A stretch of DNA of 64,000 nucleotides, from contig CAJNOL010001156.1 of NCBI GenBank assembly GCA_905250125.1, forward strand, positions 1 through 64,000, read 5' to 3'. The notes under the pieces were generated by a model. The model saw nothing but the letters and a program-made list of their open reading frames with translations, ran no database searches and was not told where the DNA came from. The translations under genes were made by a program, and so were the position numbers. Below are positions 1-11,245 of this stretch, one piece after another; position 1 is the stretch's first letter; each line of letters starts with the position of its first letter. The DNA comes from Rotaria sordida (taxonomy: Eukaryota > Rotifera > Eurotatoria > Philodinida > Philodinidae).

Positions 1-466
1 GAAATTTGCACTCCCCCACAGACCGTGACAGAGAAATTCCATACCCATCACAGACCGTGACAGAGAAACCAAATACCCGTCACAGAGAAACCCCAATATC
101 CATCACAGACCGTGACAGAGAAACCCTAGTACCCATCACAGACCATGGCAGAGAAACCCTAGTACCCATCACAGACCATGACAGAGAACCTTCGGACTCG
201 TCACAGACCGTGACAGAGAAACCCTAATACCCATCACAGACCGTGACAGAGAAACACCAATAGCCATCAAAGACCGTGACAGAGGAACTCCAGGAACCAT
301 CACAGACCGTGACAGAGAAATTGTAGTTTTGAAACATCAAATAAACGGTAAGCTACAAATCAATCTTGAAGAAATGGAACAAAACGATGCCCATTTAATT
401 AGTAACAATAGGTCCATCGTGTTTCACATTTTTAATCCCGCAAGGGATTGCGCTAACAGCTTTTTA
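1..466. repeat. Minisatellite-bearing dispersed repeat, copy A
   Basis: Positions 1-322 are a degenerate tandem array with a period of about 32-33 bp around the core CAGACCGTGACAGAGAAA. It is followed by about 140 bp of non-repetitive tail. The tail contains a perfect hairpin AATCCC-GCAA-GGGATT at 434-449 and ends near CTAACAGCTTTTT. The same array-plus-tail arrangement recurs in the same orientation at 14013-14400, so this is a mobile or duplicated unit and not a local satellite. The array probably extends left of the window. The repeat stops within about 10 bp of the start of the membrane-protein pseudogene. Confidence 0.8.
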
Positions 467-473
467 AATAAAA

Positions 474-1062
474 ATGGTTAAAGAATTATCAAGTCTCACT
501 TATGTTATTTTGGTTCTAGTGAACTCAATCATTGGGTTTTTAGCGTGCTGTGCAATTGGAAATACTAATTGAATTAATACAGAAACAAACAAAACTGTGG
601 TCAATATGAAGAAATTAAATGGTGATAAAGTAAATATATATTTTTATATTCAAAGTAATAGCTCACAACTATTAAAATTATATCCAGAATTTGAAGATTT
701 TCCTAAACTCGAATTATGTAAAAGTCAGGAAAATTCAATTATTCTAGCAAAAAGTTGCTATTTTATTATCTGTAATATATGATTCATTTCTTCCATACGC
801 TCTGTATGGACCACCACTTTTGCCGGTGATTTTAATGATCATTACATCTTTATTTTTATTTGGTACAAACTTTTTAAATGATCAAGGAACCATTATCGTC
901 ATCGAATCAACATCCATTATAGCTGGTTATCTGATGATAGTTGGACAATGTGTATTTGCTCGTTATGGCGATAAATTAAAATATCAATATAGAAAATTTA
1001 TAGAATGTTTACCACGTTATTGCAGATGTCGTCATCACATTTATGATAATTTGGACGTTTAG
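474..1062 (+). pseudogene. Decayed paralogue of the small membrane protein at 5383-5883
   Basis: I do not recognise the family. The reading frame begins MVKELSSLTYVILVL, which lines up with MFKKLSISSYFILVM of the intact gene at 5383. It continues through a matching block (SQLLKLYPEFEDFPKLELC against SQLIVEYPEFNVYPQINLC) and the same last two membrane segments. Two lesions are visible. One is an in-frame TGA at 570-572. The other is a one-base frameshift near the A run at 748-757, after which the match resumes in another frame (AILLSVIYDSFLPYALY). The first stop could lie in a very short intron, but no ordinary donor fits. Its C-terminus (to 1062) runs on past the end of the intact copy, rich in Arg, Cys and His. 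The 5' edge lies directly against repeat copy A. Confidence 0.75.
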
Positions 1063-1162
1063 TTGCTGACTAATATAAAAAAAAAAGATTTATTATTTTT
1101 TTTTATTGATTCATATTATCCTGTTGAAAATATAGTTTATTTCTTATTCTGTTATCTCTAGA

Positions 1163-1610
1163 TTTAAGTCATCATGAACATTGTGTAATTCGTCTTGTTC
1201 ATCAAGTGTTATTTGCACATTTACAATAATATCGGGATAGATCTAAAGATTATGGTTTACGTACATCACTTAATGCACTACGTGAAACATTTGTTTATCA
1301 ATATATGGAAGAATTATTAAGATCGGATCCAGAACATGAACGTGTTCAAATTATGTATGATAAACATAAAACAAGTCTTGATTTAACTAAGCAAGTTGAT
1401 AAAGAACTTATTAATGAAGATAAAGAAGAAGATGATGATGATAATGAACCATATGCTACTGATGGAGATTCGTCTAGTAATCTACGGCAATTTTTTAATG
1501 ATTCATATGAATCAAATATGTTTATTCAAAATGTATTTATTGAATCACATGATCTTCATTTCCGAATCTTGCTCTATTTACTCGCATACATGTGAAAGTC
1601 GGTTAAGGTA
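1163..1610 (+). pseudogene. Fragment of an unrecognised intracellular protein gene
   Basis: Behind an acceptor-like TCTCTAG ending at 1161, a coding-type frame runs with charged, helix-rich residues (for example GLRTSLNALRETFVYQYMEE). It passes an acidic stretch (EDKEEDDDDNE) and ends at a TGA at 1593-1595. An in-frame TAA interrupts it early, near 1231. Near 1563 a different frame looks more coding-like and leads to a GTATGT donor at about 1606 and a CCTAG acceptor about 55 bp later. Codon-like composition over more than 120 residues argues that this was a real exon. The stop and probable frameshift argue that it is now broken. I cannot name the family. It is not similar to the membrane-protein pseudogene just upstream. 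Confidence 0.45.
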
Positions 1611-1669
1611 TGTTTTATATTTATTTATCAATTTCAATCATCTTCTTATTAATATCCTAGTTTAATGAA

Positions 1670-2302
1670 CATATATCATGAGTTCTTTTTTATCTACAAA
1701 AAGAAGGATATATGAGTAGCAAACGATATTCAACCATTCTGAATGGTCCTTCATGAAAATAATCATACTATTCATTGCCTAGCCTTGCTTAATATTCATA
1801 CGTTGTTTAATTTAATTAAAATAAGAATAAGCATCTATCGCTCAGTTCTAACACAAATTGAGTTCATTCTTTTCTTCTCAATTGTAGTATTGCATTACAA
1901 CTGTTATTTAAGAGAGCACCCATGAGGTAGATCTAGCATCACCTCAATATATGAAACACTTGATAAAGTCTTTTTTAATTTTTTTTTATGCATTTGAGGT
2001 GTCAATGTCTTAAACTATCAACCTGAAAATTTTAGCTTCCAATACGTTTCCTTCGAAAAGTTAGTCAATACTGACCTTTAGTATTATCATACGTTCATGA
2101 GAAAAAAACTAGAAAAAATTATATATAAAAATTATGCCTTTTTACATTGTAGCATATCATTCAAATCTCCTATAGAGTATATCAAAAGATAGGCCATCAG
2201 TAACTGAAAAAAAGAGATATTTAAAATATTACATATTATCAATTCATTTAGGCTAGATAACCCAACAAACGTTAAAGCTGACACAATGAATGAGTTTTTG
2301 AT
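1670..2302. other. AT-rich stretch without gene
   Basis: No frame of coding quality, RNA gene or repeat structure was recognised here. Confidence 0.5.
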
Positions 2303-3145
2303 AATTAATTTTTCGCAGTATATTTGCTATAGTTTATGTTTTCAATCAAGAGATCCCAAGCTCAATTTTTCATATGTTATGTAACTTTTGGTTCTCTACA
2401 AAATCACAAAAAAAATTAAAAGAAAAACACGTATGCTTTAATCGGAAAGTACTGAATATTGCTTGTAGTCGAGTGAATTCTCTGAAGCAAAACGATCCTG
2501 TACAATTTTACATGTCATTCATAAATGAAAATTTTTGTGTCTGATACTCCTGAGAGAGGAATGGGTGAAATTTAGAAAAGTTTTTCTTTTCATATAATTG
2601 AATAATGATCATCTCACGTGATAGAGCTTAAGATTCCGATCATAACCATATGCTGGAAGTCTATCATTAAACTTGATCTCGTCATATACAAAGTCAAATC
2701 GGGGATAGAATCCCATGCTATATGTGACAAGTCTATGACATTAAGAGGTCAATCCTATTTCATTAAATTATAAATTGTAATAGACTTCCAGCATATGGTT
2801 GTGATCAGAATCTTAAGCTCTATCACATGAGATGATCGTTATTCAATTATATGAAAAGAAAAACTTTTCTAAATTTCGCCTATTCCTTCATTAGGGTTGT
2901 CAGTCAAGAAAATTTTCATCTATGAATAACATATAAAAGGGCGCAGGATTATTTTCTTCCAGAGAATTCATTCGACTACAAGCAATATTCACCACGTTCC
3001 GGTTCAAACATGTGTTTTTTTTCAATTTTTTATGATTTTGTAGAGAATTAAAAGTTACATAACATATGAAAAATTGAGCTTGGAATCTCTTGATTTAGAA
3101 CAAAAACTGTAGCAAATATACTTCGAAAAATCGTGTGCCATTTCG
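2303..3145. mobile_element. Foldback element 1 (about 840 bp inverted repeat)
   Basis: Two arms of roughly 380 bp are reverse complements with scattered mismatches and small indels. Left words such as CAAGCTCAATTTTTCATATG (about 2369) pair with CATATGAAAAATTGAGCTTG (about 3064). CATATGCTGGAAGTCTAT (about 2649) pairs with ATAGACTTCCAGCATATGG (about 2780). The spacer, near 2700-2765, is short. No protein is encoded, so this is a non-autonomous foldback or long-TIR element. Its arms have diverged, so it is not recent. Confidence 0.85.
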
Positions 3146-4295
3146 AGATTCAGATTTTAAAAATGAAGTTCAACAATATCACTAATAAACAGAAGTGAGG
3201 TAGATAGATAATTAAAGAACAACACACTACTTAAACATAGAAGTCAATATTAAAATGTTGATGTTGTCATTGTTCAAATTTTATTTAACTGATGAGTTAG
3301 ATTGGAGATTGTAGAAAACAAAAGCTTTCCAATTAAAATATGCGGAGACAATTGAAACCTTTCAAACGGTATCACAGACTGAATACTTTGTAATCTAGAT
3401 GCTTTACAAAAATTCTAAAGAATTTATGGAAAACCTCTCAGTTCTGTACTTGAGATAACTTCTGTTTTTGTTTCTGAATAAAAACCTAATCATTAGAGTT
3501 GACTCAATCCATGAACGATTAACTTTCTGTCTCTAATCCAGTATCTTTAGAAAAGTGAAGAGTTTTCCTAATGTTCTATTAGAAAGTAAATATTTTACTT
3601 CTCTCAAGACATCACATCCTTCTTCTACTTTGGATTGTATCGAGTTACAACTGCTAATCATATATGATACCCATTCGCTTTTTAGTTTGACTATTATCGC
3701 ACATTATTTGTTATTCGTTCTAAGTTGTTGAGAAATTATTTTGTTGTCAATTTGATTAAACAAACTCCGCTTTACAAAAGTTTATAAAGAATCAAATATA
3801 AATTCATCGGATGTATTTTTCATCATTACGAATCAAATTTTTTATCTTTGATGTCAAATATACGAAGTTCAACTTTTTTCTCCTATCCAAACTGCGTGAA
3901 TAGTACGGTTAATCGTTAAAACTAGCGGGTAACTTATGGAGTAACATTCTCTTATTAACTCTATACAAACCGCATAAATAATGAATCGATCCTTCAATTA
4001 ATAGGATCAACATTAAATTTGATAGCTTTTGTATAATGAGCATTATTCTAAATTCGCTTATAAGTAGGGCTGCCCCGAATCAACCAACATTGGGAGGGAA
4101 GATTTTTGGGGTGTGGATATCAAGTGTTGAGAATTTTGGGGGGACGTACCATTATTTTTGCTAACAGAAACAAGAAGATTTTTGGATTTTGCCGGGAAAA
4201 AGCGAAAATTTTTGACGATTGGGAAGGTGTTATACTCCCGACACTCCCTCGGCCAGGGCAGCTCTGCTTATAAGCTTCCCGCCAATAGGAACAGA
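3146..4295. other. Non-coding stretch
   Basis: This stretch is AT-rich to about 4060, then less so. A G-rich patch with GGGGGG runs occurs near 4090-4145, and a higher-GC patch with CCCTCGGCCAGGGCAG near 4240-4262. No convincing gene was found on either strand. Confidence 0.5.
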
Positions 4296-5003
4296 GATAC
4301 ACATATATCGTGTATTGATAAGAGCGGTTTGCATTCCTTGAATTTTTTTTACTTGTCACTTTCTGTTTGTTTCTCTTTCATCAGAAGTATGTACTTATGC
4401 GTGAAAACTACATAATTCCTTTCTTTTGATCGTTTCTCTTTCTCTTCTCTAAATGCAATTAATCGATGCAACTCCGTAAAAAGACGACATATTGATATTC
4501 TATATATTATCATCATGAAATAAAAGAGTTTCGTTCACTTTAAACAAAAAGAAATGATCACGATGGATCTACACATATAAACAACAACAGAGCAATTAAA
4601 CATTTCATAATCTCAATAGGAAGAAATACAAGCAGAAAGTTGTTGTTCTTCTTAATGGTAAACCATATTTTTTCAGTCGTTGGATGCAATGTCGTTTCAT
4701 TGTAATATGCATTTATTGTTCTATCGTGATCATATCTTTTGTCCAGAATAAACGGTACTCTTATATTTCATAATGATAATATATAGAGTATCAATATGTC
4801 GTCTTTTTTTTTCGAAGTTGCATTGATTGATTGCATTTAGAGGAGAGAAAGAGAGAGAGAGAAAAACAATCAAAGGAAAGGAACCATGTAGTTTTCACAT
4901 AAAAAGCAAATACTTTTGATGAAAGAGAAACGAACAGGTAGTGACAAAAAAGAAATTTAAAGAAGACAAGCTGTTCTTAGAAATACACGACATATGCTCA
5001 TCC
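4296..5003. mobile_element. Foldback element 2 (about 700 bp inverted repeat)
   Basis: The left arm (about 4296-4530) and right arm (about 4755-5003) are imperfect reverse complements. GTGAAAACTACATAATTCC at 4400 pairs with a diverged copy near 4885-4910. AAGACGACATATTGATA at 4481 pairs with TATCAATATGTCGTCTT near 4788. The outer ends read ATATCGTGTAT and ATACACGACATAT. The loop is about 225 bp. There is no internal coding capacity. The arms are unrelated to those of foldback element 1. Confidence 0.8.
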
Positions 5004-5075
5004 TTTAATATTATGCTTCTCTATTTTAAATCTAATGCATGGAGACCTATTGATACATTTTTTCTATACTTGTAG

Positions 5076-5231
5076 ATCATCTTGTACAATTCTTCGTTGA
5101 TATTTATTGATGAATTCTATGAACATTTGAAAAATGAATATCTAAAAATTAAAAGCCGGTTATCAAAGAATAACAATAATAATCATATTTATGATTATAT
5201 ACCTTTCAATGAAAATAATTATGAAGACTTC
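5076..5231 (+). CDS. Possible upstream exon of the small membrane protein
   Basis: An acceptor-like CTTGTAG (to 5075) precedes an open frame containing FIDEFYEHLKNEYLKIKSRL and an Asn-rich run. The frame reaches GAAGACTTC followed by GTATTT at 5232. Splicing that donor to the TTTGTAG acceptor ending at 5376 keeps frame and joins directly to the membrane-protein exon at 5377 (EDF-IFMFKKLS). The implied intron is 145 bp, long for this window. No start codon was identified for this exon, and the membrane protein may simply begin at its own ATG. Confidence 0.35.
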
Positions 5232-5382
5232 GTATTTTTGCCATACTCAATTTTCTTTTTATTTTTGTTGAATATTCGACTTATTTTTTCTTTTAAATGA
5301 GATCCTTCTCATTGATCGATGTTAAACTGATTGCTGACAATATAAAGTTCATCTATATCATAGTTTTTCTTTGTAGATATTC

Positions 5383-5883
5383 ATGTTTAAAAAATTGTCT
5401 ATCAGTTCATATTTTATCCTAGTTATGATCGGTACGATCATAGGACTAATAGCTAGTTATTCTCTGGGAGTATTTCATCGACATTCGAAACAAATCGACG
5501 AGGCCATGTTACGTTTACATTTACGTAAGCAGAATCGATCGAAAATATTAGAAAACGTCAAATCAAATTGTTCTCAACTGATTGTTGAATATCCTGAATT
5601 TAATGTCTATCCACAGATTAATCTGTGTAGCGATTACGATTTATCATCGAAATTAGTTAAATTAACAATAATTTTATCAACATTGTATAATATCTATTTA
5701 TTTTATATGTTATATCGTTCAATTCTATTATCAATTATTATAATGGGAATATCGTCAACTTTCTTATTCAATATGAACTTCTTCAATAATGGACAAATTC
5801 TTCATTTCTTAGATGTTACCTTAGTTTTCATTGGTTTTATTCTGATTGTCGGTCATATTTTATTAACAAATTCCAATAATTAA
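5383..5883 (+). CDS. Small multi-pass membrane protein, unknown family
   Basis: The protein is 166 residues with no family I recognise. Hydrophobic segments lie at about residues 8-30 (YFILVMIGTIIGLIASYSLG), 100-125 and 140-160, with a pair of Cys (positions 63 and 82) in the hydrophilic loop between segments one and two. That layout resembles a small four-pass protein with a disulphide-bearing loop. The ATG at 5383 follows an acceptor-like TTTGTAG, so the ATG may be internal to an exon. The broken copy at 474-1062 shares the loop with both Cys and extends past the C-terminus of this one. That could mean this copy is itself shortened, because its stop is followed by a frame rich in charged residues. 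Membrane topology is inferred from hydrophobicity only. Confidence 0.6.
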   Translation: MFKKLSISSYFILVMIGTIIGLIASYSLGVFHRHSKQIDEAMLRLHLRKQNRSKILENVKSNCSQLIVEYPEFNVYPQINLCSDYDLSSKLVKLTIILSTLYNIYLFYMLYRSILLSIIIMGISSTFLFNMNFFNNGQILHFLDVTLVFIGFILIVGHILLTNSNN

Positions 5884-6771
5884 TTATAATTAGAAAGACG
5901 AAAAGCTGATTATGAAGAAAAAGGGTTATCAAAAAACAACAAGGTCATATTGGTAATAATATTGATGATGAATAAGATTAACGCTAAAAATAATAATGTT
6001 CTTGTATGCAATTTATTGTTAATGTTATATTATTGTACCATAATGAGTTGATTGATACAAAAGAAAGTTTGTTTTTCAATTTCATGTTATATTCTATTTG
6101 CATATATTATATAATAATAAATTCTACTGTTAATTGAAAAAATTTTTTATTCATAAAATACGAATACTATTTGCACGTGCTTATTATTTTGTTTATAAGT
6201 ATAATCAAATTTATTTAAAGGTTTTTCATGAAGGACTATCAAGTAATCGAATTAAAATCTGTTGATCAATATAATTGCTAATCAAGTATTTTAAACGATA
6301 TATCAATTTCAATAAGATTTTCATAAATCTATTTTTTTGCTATTTATTCTATACTTTTTTCAAAAGTATTCAACTTACATACTACTTTGCATTCCCCATT
6401 TTTCTTACAATATAAAGATCTTTTCATATCAATCTAAATGAAAACTAGCATCTGAAACAGTTTTGCTGTCGTTTCTCTCATGTATATATATATATATATC
6501 AAAGCAAAATAACTAAAATGATCAATCGACAATTTATTCTAGAAATATGTTAGACAACATAATTAGAACTTCTTACAAATCATTTTCGTCATGTTTACTG
6601 TTCAGTTTCTTTTTTATTTTCAATAGTTCTTCGAAACGCAACTATTCTTATTGGAATTATTAAAAAAATTGTTCCAATATATTACAAGTGTTTTCAGTTG
6701 AAAGTGTGCGTCTATTAATAAATCTTATTAAATGAATTAAACTATTAAATTGATTTATATCTCTTCTTGCA
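5884..6771. other. AT-rich non-coding stretch with TA microsatellite
   Basis: This stretch contains a short (TA)n run at 6483-6499. No gene or larger structure was recognised. Confidence 0.5.
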
Positions 6772-7358
6772 AGGGTGTGGGGTGTGGGTGTGGGTGTGGG
6801 TGTGGGTGTGGGTGTGGGTGGGTGTGGGTGTGGGGTGGGGTGGGGTGGGGGTTAAGAGAAGACTCACACCCACACCAGGGGTGGAACCGGTTGAGAAATA
6901 TTAAAACGGTCCGGTCCGGCCGGTTGAAAAATCCTACCGGCCGGTTGGAATCACATGTCCAACCGGTGAAATTCCGGTGAAAACCGGTTAAAAAATGTCG
7001 AATCTTTTTTTGAAAACCGATTTTTAGAAAAAAATGGCTCCAAATATGAAATAATTTAAGGCGCAGGTAAAAGACACTCATTGTAATGAACCTTTTTAAA
7101 GAGAACCTCAGAAAAAACGATTAATATAACATATGTTTTGAGCACTTTTTTACGTATTCTGACAGAAAAAACATGTGACACCTTAGTTTTTATGGTCAAA
7201 AACAGGGTTAACAAAGAAGATTTTTGAAAACTTTCAACCGGTGAAATTCCGGTCTTTACCGGCCCGATTGATTTCTTCAACCGGTCCGGTACCGGTTTGC
7301 CGGACCGGTTCCAACCCTGCACACCCCGCCACACCCACATCCACCCACGCCCACATCC
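6772..7358. repeat. Telomere-like foldback 1, split by a MITE
   Basis: A G-rich arm of TGTGGG and variants (6772-6851) is followed by the loop GTTAAGAGAAGACT and a C-rich arm of CACACCCACAC. That arm is interrupted at 6876 by a hAT-like MITE and resumes at 7320-7358 with CACACCCCGCCACACCC. G-rich first and C-rich second gives a DNA hairpin. The loop matches that of foldback 2 at 10047. Confidence 0.85.
6876..7319. mobile_element. hAT-like MITE with proliferating ACCGGT words
   Basis: The terminal inverted repeats are CAGGGGTGGAACCGGTT on the left and the reverse complement of CAGGGTTGGAACCGGTCC on the right, giving a 444-bp element. CAGGG-type ends are typical of hAT transposons. The interior near each end is crowded with CCGGT, ACCGGT and CCGGTCCGG words, as if the terminal word had multiplied inwards. 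The element sits inside the C-rich arm of a telomere-like foldback. A clean 8-bp target duplication cannot be read because the target is itself repetitive. Confidence 0.7.
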
Positions 7359-7596
7359 AATAAAAACAGCGTGTTTGTAATGAAGGCTATCTACGACAAA
7401 AATCATTTTCGAATACCCCGACACATGACAGGAGTTCGGAATGACTTAGTGCGGAATGTCCGCCACCGAGTTGAGTATCAATTAGAATAGAATTCTTTCC
7501 GTCCAAAGAATATTCAAATGGTATGAAAAACGAAGAATAGACAAAATATTAAGTGTACTTAGTAAGTTAGAAATTCGACTTCATTTGGCTTAAATT

Positions 7597-9378
7597 TCAA
7601 CAAATCCATAATCGAATTTTATCATAATCATATTTATCTCTCGTAATCATAGATGTTGATGGTAATTGTTCGCGTAACCATTCCACAAGTTCATCATGTC
7701 CTGATGATACGGAATCATTTTCATCTGTCCAATTATTCTCTGCGCATCGAACGTTTAACGCTTGAAGATTAGGCATGTTATTCACAAGATCAAGAATATT
7801 TCTTCGATTTTTAACTTCGATCAACAGTGTTTCACATTGTTTACCTAACGGAAAACGACTCAGTTGGATACATTGTTCTTCATCAAAACAGTGCTGATTC
7901 TTTCCAGAAAAACATCCTTGTAAATTCAATCGACGAATTGATTTACTCGTACTCTCTATTAATAGTGCATGTAAAATTGATGAAAACCGTGAATCCAGAT
8001 TTAGTGAATGAAGACGAGATGCTCGTGCAAGTAAAAATTGTAATTGAGTTTGAATATGTTCAATTGCATCATTATTATATATCCACACAGATAATGACGT
8101 TAATCGATCAAGTTTACAAACAACAGATAAAAATAGATTATTGAAAGGAAGTGATAAAGAAAGATATTGAATATTGAGAAAACGAACACGAGATAGAATT
8201 GAATCATTAAAATCTGAAAATCCGCAATGTAAACTAATCACATGATTGCATATTAAATATTCATCATCATATGGACAAGTTGTTTTTGCTAAAATACAAT
8301 TATCAGAAGTACGAAAGTTGTCAAAAGTATATGGTAAAGTAAATAAATCAATCGAATCATGATGATATTGTTCATCTGGTGAATACCAATGACATCGAAC
8401 AAACCATTGATGTTCATCGATCCAAAAACGAGTTCGAAATGAATCAACAATTTCATTGATTTGCACCTCTCTATCTTCATTATTCAATGGTGTGATTTGC
8501 GTTTTAAATCGAAAGATTTTTAGTTTAAGTAAATATTTCTTAATCATTTCTTCCCATTGATAACCATTCATATAAATAAACAATGCTTCCCACGTTAAGT
8601 GATATAAATTAGGCATATTTTGTAAAAGATCTCGAAACATATTTATAGAATTATTGAATATAATTTTCAATCGAGTAATTGGAAGAAAAGAAAATGAAAA
8701 TCCTAATTGATGTGGATCGACAGCAAAAATGGTTGAAAGATACTGAAGATTAGGTGTATATTGACATAAATGAATTAGTGTCAATGAGGAACGAACACTT
8801 TCTTGAATAATTAAATATCTAAGTGATCTAGAAATCACTATTGGATTAGAAAAATAACTTTCAGAACCAAAACATATATCCAAATAACAATAGGTTAGGT
8901 TTGGCAGACTCCATATTTGATTAACAAAACAATTTGCATCATTTTGACTCATTGATATAAAACAATAAGTGAAAGTTAGATGTGTTAGATAAGGAAGCTG
9001 AGCACATTCCAGCATAATTTGATTGAGTGTTTCTTGAGATCGAAGATATGTTAATGACATGGATTGTAAATGAATAAATCGATGAAATTGAGAATAATGA
9101 GAAAGAAAAAGTTCAATTTGTTGCGGAGTATCATCATCATTTGAAAGATGAAGAGAAATACTTTGATTGATAATAGATGGAAGACAATTTTGACAAATAT
9201 CATTAAATTTACTTTTTGATATTTGTTGAAAATCGAGATGAAATCTTTGAAATTGTTCATAAAGTAATGTATTAAAACGTGAATTAAGACTAGAGAAAGC
9301 ATAAAAAAGATGAATGGCGGATAAATATTCGAAGAAATCAAGTAGAATTTCATTAGGTAATAATTCGAAATTCATCAT
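7597..9378 (-). CDS. F-box protein with degenerate leucine-rich C-terminus
   Basis: This is an uninterrupted 593-residue frame. Residues 4-45 (FELLPNEILLDFFEYLSAIH onward) match the F-box pattern LPxEILxxIFxYL, the segment that binds Skp1 in SCF ubiquitin ligases. The rest alternates hydrophobic strands with LxxLxL-like words (LTYLRSQETL, LPNLTYCYLDICF, MPNLQALNVRCAE near the end), as expected for a divergent LRR solenoid that would select substrates. F-box proteins of this size and style form a large bdelloid family. The 591-residue five-exon protein at 56327-59111 and the ruin at 19480-20257 belong to the same broad group. The start is the MMNF at the F-box, the usual position. The gene has no introns, unlike the 56-59 kb relative. 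Substrate is unknown. Confidence 0.85.
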   Translation of the reverse strand: MMNFELLPNEILLDFFEYLSAIHLFYAFSSLNSRFNTLLYEQFQRFHLDFQQISKSKFNDICQNCLPSIINQSISLHLSNDDDTPQQIELFLSHYSQFHRFIHLQSMSLTYLRSQETLNQIMLECAQLPYLTHLTFTYCFISMSQNDANCFVNQIWSLPNLTYCYLDICFGSESYFSNPIVISRSLRYLIIQESVRSSLTLIHLCQYTPNLQYLSTIFAVDPHQLGFSFSFLPITRLKIIFNNSINMFRDLLQNMPNLYHLTWEALFIYMNGYQWEEMIKKYLLKLKIFRFKTQITPLNNEDREVQINEIVDSFRTRFWIDEHQWFVRCHWYSPDEQYHHDSIDLFTLPYTFDNFRTSDNCILAKTTCPYDDEYLICNHVISLHCGFSDFNDSILSRVRFLNIQYLSLSLPFNNLFLSVVCKLDRLTSLSVWIYNNDAIEHIQTQLQFLLARASRLHSLNLDSRFSSILHALLIESTSKSIRRLNLQGCFSGKNQHCFDEEQCIQLSRFPLGKQCETLLIEVKNRRNILDLVNNMPNLQALNVRCAENNWTDENDSVSSGHDELVEWLREQLPSTSMITRDKYDYDKIRLWIC

Positions 9379-10046
9379 TTTATTGAAAATATGAATCTAG
9401 AATGATGTGAATAAATTCATGAATGCTGTTATATTCGCCATTGCAAGAAAGAAAAAAAACAGCATGATGTTGTTATCAAGTTTATGATTGCTTTTTCATC
9501 TCAATATTTATTTTGACATCATTTTTTTTTCTTCTATTATAAGTGACTACGACTGAAGAATGAAAAAGCAACGAAGTATCAACTAATAAACTGAAATTTG
9601 ATGAAATTCTTTTTATTCTTTGATAAGACTACTCACTTCTCACACTACAATTATATATATAAAAAAAAAAAGGAAAAAATGAAAACAAATTTTCAAACGA
9701 TGTAATACGTCTCTGTTAGAGAAAGAAAGAATCCAACGTGCTTTAACATATGATTCTCACGATAAGTAATCGACAAAAACGTGCTTCTAATATCAGTATT
9801 TTTTATTTTTCTTGTATTTGTTAGATTTTATTGATGTGATTTTACGAAATGTTAGGATATCTCCTTGATCAGCTCTATCTATCCGTCAACTTTGCATCTT
9901 TTGATTTTCTCTCTATTTTCATCTCATTTTCCCTTTTCGTCGACCATCACGAAAATGCCAATGTATCAATGAATGTATATGTATATCTTCACCATTCAGA
10001 CAGTCAGCGATGAGGAAGTATTGTGTGTAAAGTTAATTTTCAGTGT
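9379..10046. other. Non-coding, upstream of the F-box gene
   Basis: AT-rich, with a short ATATATA plus A-run near 9650-9672. It holds the presumed promoter of the minus-strand F-box gene, but no motif could be assigned. Confidence 0.4.
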
Positions 10047-10190
10047 AGGGTGTGGGTGTGGGTGTGGGGTGTGGGGTGGGTGTGGGTGTGGGTGTGGGGT
10101 GTGGGGTGGGTGTGGGTGTGAGGTGTGGGGTGGGGGTTAAGAGAAGACTCATACTCACACCCACACACCCACCCACACACACCCACACCC
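10047..10190. repeat. Telomere-like foldback 2
   Basis: A G-rich arm of about 90 bp of TGTGGG and TGTGGGG is followed by the loop GTTAAGAGAAGACTCATA and a C-rich arm of CACACCCACACACCCACCC. The loop is nearly identical to foldback 1, and a related AAGAGAAAACATACTC loop is present in the copy at 59883. Confidence 0.9.
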
Positions 10191-11245
10191 AAGAAGACTA
10201 AATACTCTCCTATCGAAAAAGACCATTTTTCAAGTTTTGGACCGTTTTTGACCTATGGCGTTTTTATTACCCTATATGTCTGGCCCTTGGATCGGATGAA
10301 TTTGTAGCCTATACTGTTTTCTGTCAAATGAGTCGTTCTCGAGCTCGAACAACCGATTCAATCGCGCGATAATGTCAAAATACAGAATACAACTTCAGAA
10401 TACCGATTTTTGGAGGTCAAAATGACCCCTTTATACTTGTTTCAGCTCGCATTTTTCATAGGCAACACCGAATGACTTAATATTTTCGATTTAACTATGG
10501 TTTGATTAGACCTTTCATTTGAGATAATAAAAGCGAAAAAATAATTTTTTTTCTGCGGCGGCTTAGGAGTCTCGTCTGGCGAATTCTTTCTTAAATATAT
10601 TCTTATTAGATACAGGAAAAATGACAATCATCTTTTCTAATCATTATCATTTGATATTTTGTTGTAGTTTCATGATGAACTTATTTAATCGATCATATAA
10701 TTTCATTACCAACACTTAAATATCTTCTCAAAATTTAATTGACCTGTTTGTGCTAATAATTTATACGTGAAACAAACAAGCATTCAAAAAAACAATAATC
10801 ATTCACATCAGAATCTTCTCATATACTATTTATTCAGTATTTTGTTTTCCTTTTTCAACTATATGCAAATGATATTGTTAAATATACTACAATTGGCTCT
10901 TTCCTACATTACTTTTCCATCAGTTAGTCTTCGAAAATAGGTCAAGACATTAATGATTCCTGATGTTTTTCAAGTGAAATAAAACGTCATGAAAATTGAA
11001 TAAATAATTCAGTTGATGCGGTTTTTAGATCATATATTCTGTCTCTCATTTATTCATCTTTAATTCAATTTTCAAGTTATTCATTCATGTTTTAAATAAG
11101 TAAAATTCGAGTGCATCGAAATAGCAAGAAAGTTTATTATATTGATCAAGAAAAAATTTTCTATACTACAAGAAAAAGCAACAGTCTTTTGTTACGTTAA
11201 TTTGTTAGTCAATTTTTAAAGAAATTCATGTTTAATAGAAAAAGT
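10191..11245. other. Non-coding stretch
   Basis: AT-rich; no gene or repeat recognised on either strand. Confidence 0.5.

Noticed and set aside
6..227. 73-residue frame through the 32-33 bp repeats
   Set aside because: Repetitive translation of a minisatellite; the frame is not preserved between units.
434..460. Canonical Helitron end (hairpin then CTAA) in the minisatellite-bearing repeat
   Set aside because: Both copies share sequence for about 9 bp past CTAA, and the next base is C and not T, so the boundary does not fit.
6750..7081. Open frames on both strands through the telomere-like repeat (poly Cys-Gly and poly Pro-His)
   Set aside because: They are translations of the TGTGGG array and the CCGGT-rich MITE, with no domain and no codon character.
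7311..7327. 8-bp target duplication for the MITE at 6876-7319
   Set aside because: ACCCACAC and CACACCCC do not match, and the target is itself a repeat, so no duplication can be claimed.
7827..8144. 105-residue plus-strand frame inside the F-box gene
   Set aside because: Antisense shadow of a gene with clear F-box coding content.
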